Below are positions 39,951-45,315 of a DNA stretch of 61,144 nucleotides, one piece after another; position 1 is the first letter of the stretch, and each line of letters opens with the position of its first letter. Source of the stretch: DATFYP01 sp035626235 (GTDB taxonomy: Archaea; Thermoproteota; Nitrososphaeria; Nitrososphaerales; Gagatemarchaeaceae); contig DASPOB010000014.1 in assembly GCA_035626235.1 (NCBI GenBank), positions 1 through 61,144 on the forward strand. The letters are read 5' to 3'. A program made the translations under genes and the position numbers. The notes below the pieces were generated by a model. The model was not told where the DNA came from, ran no database searches, and worked only from the letters and a program-made list of their open reading frames with translations.

Positions 39951-40361
39951 ATGTTCCTTGAAGTCGCGACGGTCTTGCTTGGCGTCTGCATAGGCGCTAT
40001 CGCAGTGCTGTACGCTGCACCAAGGGGTTACCTCGGACATACGCGAAAGAAGGTGTCTGGCGCTGCAGTCGAGCCGGTCGAGATGACGTTTGCTCAGACT
40101 GATGAGCAGGTAGTGCCTCCGGCCGACGTACTTGCCGCGGCGGCAGAGCCAGAGCCAGCTCCGTCCCCTCCTCCGGCTATCTACGAGAACGTGCAGCCGG
40201 AAGTCTCACCCCCTCCTGTCACATACGCGCCACCCTCGGCGATCTCCTTCGGGGCGTCCGCGGCAAGAAAGCCGACCCGGACGTACAGGCGAAGGACTGC
40301 CCCAGTTAGAAGCACCTCCCCCGCGAGGTCAACGCGCAGCACGCGGACTAGGAAACGCTAA
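39951..40361 (+). CDS. Single-span membrane protein with Pro-rich region and basic tail
   Basis: About 136 residues from ATG 39951 (an ATG at 39936 is also in frame). It has a hydrophobic helix (about residues 3-22), a Pro/Glu/Ala-rich segment (about 55-105) and an Arg/Thr/Ser-rich C-terminus (TRTYRRRTAPVRSTSPARST and on), strongly basic. The layout suggests a membrane-anchored cytoplasmic tail that could bind nucleic acid or acidic membrane surface. No known domain. It is followed by a 12-bp perfect hairpin. Confidence 0.55.
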   Translation: MFLEVATVLLGVCIGAIAVLYAAPRGYLGHTRKKVSGAAVEPVEMTFAQTDEQVVPPADVLAAAAEPEPAPSPPPAIYENVQPEVSPPPVTYAPPSAISFGASAARKPTRTYRRRTAPVRSTSPARSTRSTRTRKR

Positions 40362-40380
40362 GCGAGAGAAGAGAGAGACG

Positions 40381-40418
40381 AGTGTGGGTTTAGTGGGAAA
40401 CGCCCTTAAACCCACACT
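40381..40418 (+). repeat. Perfect 12-bp inverted repeat upstream of endonuclease IV
   Basis: AGTGTGGGTTTA (40381-40392) and TAAACCCACACT (40407-40418) are exact inverted repeats with a 14-nt loop, ending 12 bp before the ATG at 40431. It could end the upstream transcript, form a 5' structure of the nfo mRNA, or be a protein-binding site. It is longer and more AT-containing than the other terminator-like hairpins here. Confidence 0.6.
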
Positions 40419-40430
40419 CTTCCCATTTTC

Positions 40431-41282
40431 ATGATGCCAGAGCCTCAGATTGGACTTCATGTTTCCGCGGCTGGTTCACTCGATCTTGCGTTCGACCGCG
40501 CAACGGAGGTCGGCGCGACCACATTCCAGCTGTTCACCCGTAATCCCAACAAATGGCAGTTCAGTCCCATACCGGATGAGGTCGTCACAGCATTTCGCGA
40601 AAAGAGGGCGAAGACTGGCCTCAGGCGGGTTGTTGACCATATGCCATATCTGCCAAATCTCGCTTCCTCTGAACCGGTCATCATGAAGGCAAGCAGGAGC
40701 GCCTTGAACGAAGAGGTCAAGCGCTGCGACTCGTTGGGAATCGACTACCTAGTCATACACCTAGGGAGCCACAGGGGGGCCGGGACTGCTTCGGGCGTAA
40801 GGAATATCTCGGAGGCTATCAACGCTGCCCTCGTCCGGACCAGAGGAGAGTCAACGATTCTTCTCGAGAACATGGCAGGCCAGAAGAACTGCGTGGGCGC
40901 CCGCTTTGAAGAGCTTGACATGATTCTGGGCAAGGTAAAGCGGGACGGAAGGGTGGGTGTCTGTTTGGATACCTGCCACATGTACGCTGCTGGCTTCGAC
41001 CTTGGAAGTGACGAAGCAGTCAGTGCGACCATGGCAGTCTTCGACGAATGCGTGGGCAATGATAGACTGAAGGTCGTCCACCTCAACGACTCGAAGGGGG
41101 CGCTGGGGAGCAACCTAGACAGACACGAGATTGTGGGGAAGGGGAAGATAGGTGCAAAGGGGATGAAGGCTATCCTACGCTACAAGGGGATACTGGAGCG
41201 GCCCCTCATCATGGAGACGCCATTTGCTGACGTTGCGGCCATGAAGCAGAGCCTGTCCACCGTTCGTCGTTTCATCAAGTGA
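40431..41282 (+). CDS. nfo: Endonuclease IV (AP endonuclease)
   Basis: A 283-residue TIM-barrel apurinic/apyrimidinic endonuclease of base-excision repair. Characteristic motifs: GLHVSAAGSLDLAFDRATEV (about residues 7-26), TTFQLFTRNPNKW, IHLGSHRGAGTASGVRNISE, ILLENMAGQKNCVGARFEEL, VCLDTCHMYAAGFDL and VVHLNDSKGALGSNLDRHEI. These give the three-zinc cluster His, Glu and Asp ligands. Two adjacent ATG codons occur; either can start. The tRNA-Lys gene follows. Confidence 0.95.
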   Translation: MMPEPQIGLHVSAAGSLDLAFDRATEVGATTFQLFTRNPNKWQFSPIPDEVVTAFREKRAKTGLRRVVDHMPYLPNLASSEPVIMKASRSALNEEVKRCDSLGIDYLVIHLGSHRGAGTASGVRNISEAINAALVRTRGESTILLENMAGQKNCVGARFEELDMILGKVKRDGRVGVCLDTCHMYAAGFDLGSDEAVSATMAVFDECVGNDRLKVVHLNDSKGALGSNLDRHEIVGKGKIGAKGMKAILRYKGILERPLIMETPFADVAAMKQSLSTVRRFIK

Positions 41283-41290
41283 AAACTCAA

Positions 41291-41300
41291 CGTAAAATAA
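41291..41300 (+). promoter_or_regulatory. TATA-like element of tRNA-Lys
   Basis: CGTAAAATAA ends 25 bp before the tRNA 5' end at 41325, the proper spacing for an archaeal promoter giving a very short 5' leader. Confidence 0.4.
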
Positions 41301-41322
41301 CTCAGTCGTCTCGATGACTGAG
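41301..41322 (+). repeat. 7-bp inverted repeat touching the tRNA-Lys 5' end
   Basis: CTCAGTC (41301-41307) and GACTGAG (41316-41322) flank an 8-nt loop, two bases before the mature tRNA start. It may end the nfo transcript or form a leader hairpin of the pre-tRNA. Confidence 0.4.
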
Positions 41323-41324
41323 GC

Positions 41325-41431
41325 GGGCCCGTAGCTTAGATCCAAACGGGAGAGGAGCCAGGCAGAGCATCGGGCTTTTAACCCGAGGGTCAGCGGAAGC
41401 CCCTAAACGGGTTCGACTCCCGTCGGGCCCG
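41325..41431 (+). tRNA. tRNA-Lys(UUU) with two non-canonical introns
   Basis: The acceptor strands GGGCCCG (41325-41331) and CGGGCCC (41424-41430) pair fully, with discriminator G at 41431. The anticodon arm TCGGG-CTTTTAA-CCCGA (41370-41386) gives anticodon TTT at 41377-41379. The T arm is ACGGG-TTCGACT-CCCGT (41407-41423). Two insertions interrupt it. One of 18 nt (41340-41357, boundary movable by 2) is in the D loop, and one of 15 nt (41392-41406) lies between the variable loop and T stem. Removing both restores a normal 74-nt tRNA with a GCTT/GAGC D stem. There is no canonical 37/38 intron. CCA is not encoded. Confidence 0.93.
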
Positions 41432-41432
41432 C
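41414..41432 (+). repeat. Putative att site (left), 3' end of tRNA-Lys
   Basis: These 19 bp (CGACTCCCGTCGGGCCCGC), covering the T loop end, T stem, acceptor and one base beyond, recur at 45196-45214 with one mismatch in the same orientation. That is the pattern left by integration at a tRNA 3' end. Confidence 0.6.
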
Positions 41433-41532
41433 GATTTTTGAACTCTATTTGACAAATAGAATCTGATTCAAGCCACTTTAGGAGAATGGGGGAAGAGGGA
41501 ATCGAACCCAACGCTAGCGCGCAGAGAATGAC

Positions 41533-42066
41533 CTACAGCAGGATTTCAGTTCCATTGACGAAGAGCCTGTCAGTGACTGGCCCAATTCTCAGAATACTCG
41601 CGTGCATCGGGCATCGTGAATGTGTCGTTCTGACCAGCTCGCGTATCTCATGAAGCGGGGCGCCCGTCGTTGTTCGCGTCTCGACGACAAAGTCCCTGAA
41701 GGTCGGTTCTATGCCATCCCACTCTCCTTGCCCTCTTCTGTCCCAGTGCCCCCTAACACTCGTTTCAATCGAGTCTAACGCAAGCCCACGAAGGGCCGCG
41801 AACCTTGCGAGTGTCACGTTCTCACAGAACCCAATAGCTGACATGAAGAACTCTAGGGGATTTGGTCCTTTGTCTGACCCTCCCAATGCCGAGGGTTCGT
41901 CGCAGATGAGCGCGTAGTCCCTCATCCTTGCCTCCTGCAATTGGTCGCCCACCAGCTTCGAGTCGGCGCGGACTGTTCCCAGACCTTTCGCAGGGTCGGT
42001 AATTTCCTGTATTCCTGCGAGCCATTTCTCGACATATGGTTTGAATGCAGGTGATGGCAGGGGCAT
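41533..42066 (-). CDS. OsmC/Ohr-family peroxiredoxin-like protein
   Basis: A 177-residue OsmC-fold protein. Both reactive cysteines are present: GFCENVTLARF (about residue 81) and THSRCPMHASIL (about 155), with PNPLEFFMSAIGF before the first. OsmC/Ohr proteins reduce organic hydroperoxides and also act on persulfides or sulfenylated lipids. It is the last gene of a three-gene leftward operon (DsrE-like, SnoaL-TusA, OsmC; gaps of 9 and 7 bp), so a sulfane-sulfur or persulfide function is more likely here than plain peroxide defence. Lies just inside the left repeat of the tRNA-Lys islet. Confidence 0.88.
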   Translation of the reverse strand: MPLPSPAFKPYVEKWLAGIQEITDPAKGLGTVRADSKLVGDQLQEARMRDYALICDEPSALGGSDKGPNPLEFFMSAIGFCENVTLARFAALRGLALDSIETSVRGHWDRRGQGEWDGIEPTFRDFVVETRTTTGAPLHEIRELVRTTHSRCPMHASILRIGPVTDRLFVNGTEILL

Positions 42067-42073
42067 GGCCAGG

Positions 42074-42718
42074 CTATCTACCTCTCTGGACAGTAAGCAG
42101 TGTGCTGCCGTCCGGTGAATCCTTGACAGAGACGACTTTGTGGCCCAGGAGACGCGACAGTGACGGGAGGTCCTCCTTGGCCGAAGGGTCGCGGGTCACA
42201 ACTTCCAAGACGCACCCAACTGGTATTGCGTCGATTTGGCGACGAAACTCCTCAGGGAGTCCACTCGAGCAGCCTAGGTCGCCTGCCTCGAAGTGATGTG
42301 CAGCCCTTCTCTCGTTTCCTAGTTCAGGACGGTGGCCGGAGCAGAGCAAATCGATGGCATTGATTGACCCGTCGCGAAGGCCGAAGTATGCATCCTGTTC
42401 GATTATCTCCACCTCGCCATCTGCATAACGTTCTCTGAAGCGATAACGGACGTGGAGTCGGTCAGCCACCCTGTAGATGTTCTTCTCCATGACCTGGATG
42501 CTTTCTGCCTCTGCGAACCAGGAGTTGAGCCTGGCTATCACGGCCGATGGCCCCCTGAGTTCCTGGAGCCCGGATGGTACGAGGGCGCGCATGCGGACTT
42601 CGGCATGGAGGCAGGCTCCAAGCCTCTCGGCATCACGATCCGACAAGGCAACCACGAACTCCTCGGCCGTTGCTTCGTCCACGGTTTTCGTTGGGGTGAA
42701 CGGCTTCACTGTTTCCAT
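42074..42718 (-). CDS. SnoaL-like domain fused to TusA-like sulfur carrier
   Basis: A 214-residue two-domain protein. The N-terminal part (about residues 15-130) is a SnoaL/NTF2-like cone (EEFVVALSDRDAERLGACLH, VRYRFRERYADGEVEIIEQD). The C-terminal part (about 140-214) matches TusA: GDLGCSSGLPEEF holds the carrier Cys, and VLEVVTRDPSAKEDLPSLSR followed by LLGHKVVSVKD is the conserved TusA second half. TusA proteins carry persulfide sulfur to partners such as DsrE. The gene lies 9 bp after dsrE-like and 7 bp before osmC. The fusion suggests that the cone binds a small molecule from which sulfur is taken or to which it is given, which is inference. Confidence 0.8.
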   Translation of the reverse strand: METVKPFTPTKTVDEATAEEFVVALSDRDAERLGACLHAEVRMRALVPSGLQELRGPSAVIARLNSWFAEAESIQVMEKNIYRVADRLHVRYRFRERYADGEVEIIEQDAYFGLRDGSINAIDLLCSGHRPELGNERRAAHHFEAGDLGCSSGLPEEFRRQIDAIPVGCVLEVVTRDPSAKEDLPSLSRLLGHKVVSVKDSPDGSTLLTVQRGR

Positions 42719-42727
42719 TCCCTCTCC

Positions 42728-43096
42728 CTATCCGAAGCTAGTCGTGGAGGCTCCCAAGGCGATTTCCTCGACCACCTTCGCTGCGCCTACGATTGTGGTT
42801 CCGACAGCCAATTGGTCTTCGGTTATCCCACGGGGCTTGGTACAGGCGCCGCACAGCCACACCTTCCCCCCTTTACCCACGAAGTCGGAGTAAATCTTCG
42901 AGAGGGGGTCAAGGCCCTTTGACGCGATGCCGTCGTTACCTCCTTTCGTTCCAAGCCAAACTGCCTCGATTGTGCAAAAGACGATGGCTTCCTGGCCGGC
43001 GGTCGCTGCAACGTTTCCTGCCACGAAGGGGAGGGAAGCACGCTCAGGGTCATCCTTTCCGTGAGTGGCGTTGAAAATAAGCTTAGCCAAACTCAC
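42728..43096 (-). CDS. DsrE-family sulfurtransferase-like protein
   Basis: A 122-residue DsrE/F-fold protein. It includes KLIFNATHGKDDPERASLPF (residues about 4-23), AIVFCTIEAVWLGTKGG and GGKVWLCGACTKPRGITEDQ, the last with the CxxC that marks persulfide-carrying DsrE relatives. The start is taken as GTG 43096: the promoter-like CACTATATCAG near 43171 places transcription start near 43143, excluding the longer frame. The GTG overlaps, as GTGA, the stop of a 16-codon leader reading frame. First gene of the dsrE/snoaL-tusA/osmC operon; divergent from an Lrp-like regulator. Confidence 0.85.
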   Translation of the reverse strand: MSLAKLIFNATHGKDDPERASLPFVAGNVAATAGQEAIVFCTIEAVWLGTKGGNDGIASKGLDPLSKIYSDFVGKGGKVWLCGACTKPRGITEDQLAVGTTIVGAAKVVEEIALGASTTSFG

Positions 43097-43143
43097 TCGT
43101 TCGCTCTTTTCTGGTTTTGCGCACTTTGCGCTCTTTGAGTCAT
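43093..43143 (-). CDS. Possible 16-residue leader peptide upstream of dsrE-like gene
   Basis: ATG 43143 lies 28 nt after a TATA box and would be a leaderless start. It encodes MTQRAQSAQNQKRANE and ends in TGA that overlaps the GTG start of the dsrE-like gene. The overlap suggests translational coupling; it contains no Cys or sulfur-sensing codon run. Confidence 0.35.
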   Translation of the reverse strand: MTQRAQSAQNQKRANE

Positions 43144-43226
43144 GAACGCAATGATCGCCTCGGGCTGATATAGTGATTGGGGGAGACCTGCGCCCCATAT
43201 CTACAGACTGGACCTGAATCCGCTTA

Positions 43227-43242
43227 TAACGAACTGGCGTTA
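43227..43242. promoter_or_regulatory. Inverted repeat TAACG-N6-CGTTA in regulator promoter
   Basis: The repeat overlaps the TTATAAC TATA box (43224-43230) of the Lrp-like regulator gene, whose TTG start is at 43254, 27 nt from the TATA centre. It is a candidate autoregulatory operator. Confidence 0.4.
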
Positions 43243-43253
43243 GGTCTCTCACG

Positions 43254-44177
43254 TTGGATTCGACCGATGTGAGGATCTTCTGCGAAATGGCGTTTACGGA
43301 TTCGGGCTATGAGGAGTTCGAGGAGAGGCACCCAAGCGCGGCGGACCTGGGAAGGAAACTCGGTTTGGACAAGAAGACGGTGAGAGTCAGGGTGAACCGG
43401 ATGGAGGAGTCTGGCTTCATAAAGTACTACCAGGCGACTCCAAGTCTCGGCCTGTTCGGGATGCAGGTCGTCAGTCTTTTCAGGTTCGAGGCGTTGAACC
43501 TGTCGACCAAGAACGCGATTGTCAATCGTCTTCATGAAGTGCCGAGGTTGGTCGAAACTTCTGACTACCTCGGACCGTTTCTTACCGGGAGCATCGCAGG
43601 CGCGACGAGAGAGGAGGCTAGAAACGGGGCTGACTATTTGGCGTCGAGATACGAATTAGGGACTACCACGCTGGGGAGCAGGACGATTAAAGCGCCTGTC
43701 TCCCACCTCGACAATCTGGACTGGCAAGTCATGAAGGGCCTGAGGTACGACGCGAGATCCAGTGACAGAGACCTGTCGGAGTCCCTATCAGTGACCGAGC
43801 GAATGGTAGGCTACCGGATTTCGAAGCTACTAAGGTCAGGCGCCATTCGCACCAAGGCCGTAATTGACCCCCGGAAGCAAGCGGGTCTTGTCTTCTATGA
43901 ACTCGAATTGGTAATCGACCCGCAGAAGCGAGGTGCGGTTTCAGGATGGTTAAGAGAGAAGTACGGAGACAGACTTTGGAATATGAGAAGTCCTACGGCC
44001 GACATGATTCTCGCGGGCCTATTCGGATTCACGATAGCCGAACCAGAAGTGTCCGCCGTTGAAGCACTAGGGCTGGAAGGGGTCAGACGATGCATGCTGT
44101 TCATACTGAAAGAAGTGATTGAACCCAAACGCCCGAACTGGATTGACTCGCAGATCGAGTCAAAACTGCAATCCTGA
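43254..44177 (+). CDS. Double winged-helix Lrp/AsnC-like regulator
   Basis: A 307-residue protein with two repeats of winged helix plus ligand-like domain. The first helix-turn-helix is PSAADLGRKLGLDKKTVRVR (about residues 28-47) and the second DRDLSESLSVTERMVGYRIS (about 175-194). Each is followed by a beta-alpha-beta region as in Lrp/AsnC RAM domains. It starts with TTG, leaderless, divergent from the sulfur-relay operon. A sequence-specific regulator of that operon is the simplest reading. The ligand could be an amino acid or a sulfur compound, and a C-terminal MxxxIL-type region gives no further clue. Confidence 0.78.
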   Translation: MDSTDVRIFCEMAFTDSGYEEFEERHPSAADLGRKLGLDKKTVRVRVNRMEESGFIKYYQATPSLGLFGMQVVSLFRFEALNLSTKNAIVNRLHEVPRLVETSDYLGPFLTGSIAGATREEARNGADYLASRYELGTTTLGSRTIKAPVSHLDNLDWQVMKGLRYDARSSDRDLSESLSVTERMVGYRISKLLRSGAIRTKAVIDPRKQAGLVFYELELVIDPQKRGAVSGWLREKYGDRLWNMRSPTADMILAGLFGFTIAEPEVSAVEALGLEGVRRCMLFILKEVIEPKRPNWIDSQIESKLQS

Positions 44178-44247
44178 GTTGCCGCAGGGGAATCAATCCA
44201 AGTCTCCAAACCTAGCCGGTTCCCTTTTTGTGCTGAATTCTGGTAGA

Positions 44248-44403
44248 TCAGAACTGCTTGATGTGCGTCATGAGCTCTTCGGACGTCATGACCGTGTCAG
44301 GGTGAACCTCCTTCATGTGTAGCATGGCGTGCTTTTTTACATCCTCAATTCCCTGCGGGGAGACAAGCGTCCATCCGCAGGGGCAGGTGCCAATCGCTCC
44401 CAT
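44248..44403 (-). CDS. DUF1059-like miniprotein (51 residues)
   Basis: A short gene from ATG 44403, 28 nt after a TATA-like GCTAAATAGAA, so leaderless. The product contains CPCGWTLVSPQGIEDVKKHA (residues 7-26) and MLHMKEVHPDTVMTSEELMT, closely following the DUF1059 layout (CxCGW, then KHAxxHxKxxHP). Two Cys and three His make a zinc site likely. It converges on the Lrp-like regulator. It belongs to the tRNA-Lys islet. Confidence 0.75.
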   Translation of the reverse strand: MGAIGTCPCGWTLVSPQGIEDVKKHAMLHMKEVHPDTVMTSEELMTHIKQF

Positions 44404-44806
44404 ATCGGCGATATACACGACCTTCTATTTAGCCTCTGAGACAGTTGAGTCTGTTCGTATGGTTCGTGTCACTTCCTCTTCGCATTCGCAACGTTGCCAG
44501 AATCGGAGGTTCAAATTCCGCACAGTTCCATAAGGGCCTTTGACACCGGGGTGTTGGTCCGGCAGGGGTTCGACGCCCGCGTCTGAAGCCATTGGGGATT
44601 GTCGGCACTTGGAGTATACGGGTCGAGTATCAGAAGACTGTTCACCATCGCCATAGTAGGATGGGAATCTCACCCGTAGGTGTTAGTCCCCGCCGAGGAG
44701 CTTGACGAATCGGGTTCGAACCCATTTGGGAGGTTAAAGCAGGCCCCCCCGGGGGACCCTTCTGATAAAGAGAGAGACGCCCTGCGGTTTCCGAAAGATT
44801 CGTTCC
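44404..44806. other. Non-coding stretch with tRNA T-arm-like debris
   Basis: No convincing gene is seen. Three T-arm-like segments occur: GGAGGTTCAAATTCC near 44506, GGGGTTCGACGCCC near 44565 and the palindrome GGGTTCGAACCC near 44713. None has a full cloverleaf around it. A strong C/G palindrome lies near 44741-44757. The stretch is more AT-rich than neighbouring genes. It may record repeated integration and decay of tRNA fragments. Confidence 0.35.
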
Positions 44807-45004
44807 CTAGACCTTTGTGAGAAGAGCGCCCACGACTTCGTTCTTGTAGGTCCCTTCTGGGAGGTTCTCGGAGAACCAGTCGCGGTTCCCTTCACTGACG
44901 TCGGACATGTTGTTGCATGCGGCCACGACTTGACTCCTGCTTGCTGGATACTGCGCATGGTGCTTCAGATGACCCAGCTCGTTCGCGATTGTTGCTGCTT
45001 GCAT
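44807..45004 (-). CDS. DUF2795-like small protein
   Basis: A 65-residue protein. It reads ELGHLKHHAQYPASRSQVVA (residues 9-28), then ACNNMSDVSEGNRDWFSENL and PEGTYKNEVVGAL. The YPASxxxLxxAxxNM...LPxxxYxxxxEVxxAL pattern resembles DUF2795, a small helical domain found in archaea and bacteria. It may be a nucleic-acid- or protein-binding helical bundle. The gene is in the right part of the tRNA-Lys islet, 190 bp from the right repeat. Confidence 0.6.
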   Translation of the reverse strand: MQAATIANELGHLKHHAQYPASRSQVVAACNNMSDVSEGNRDWFSENLPEGTYKNEVVGALLTKV

Positions 45005-45195
45005 CCAAGGAAGAAGTAGGTTGACAGGATGACAAGATCTAGATTCTAGCGCACTTGAGCACCCATAGGAATGACTGGGGCCGACTTGAACCGTGTAGAT
45101 TCCCTGCCAGGGACGCTAGAGGACCTGAAGAAAGGGTTCGGATCCAAGAGGACATGAACCCGTTTGTGTACCCACTTCTAGCTGCGCTTTTGATG
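45005..45195. other. Gap with no gene seen, right end of islet
   Basis: Only short open frames without initiation signals occur. A fragment GGGTTCGGATCC near 45133 is weakly T-arm-like. The right att-like repeat follows. Confidence 0.3.
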
Positions 45196-45214
45196 CGACC
45201 CCCGTCGGGCCCGC
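45196..45214 (+). repeat. Putative att site (right), repeated tRNA-Lys 3' end
   Basis: CGACCCCCGTCGGGCCCGC matches 41414-41432 at 18 of 19 positions in direct orientation. The mismatch is one T to C. The copy includes the tRNA acceptor strand and discriminator but no other tRNA part. With the left copy it bounds 3782 bp. Confidence 0.6.
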
Positions 45215-45315
45215 AAACCTTGGTTTGGAATTATCCCGCCCTGAAGTGCGCCGATCCTAGCCATTTGTCCGAAGAGCCGACCCGATAATCGAAATATAGT
45301 GGGCACTGGGCAATC

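Noticed and set aside
44540..44590. A complete tRNA gene around the GGGGTTCGACGCCC segment
   Set aside because: No matching acceptor strands or D arm could be found; only a T-arm-like part is present.
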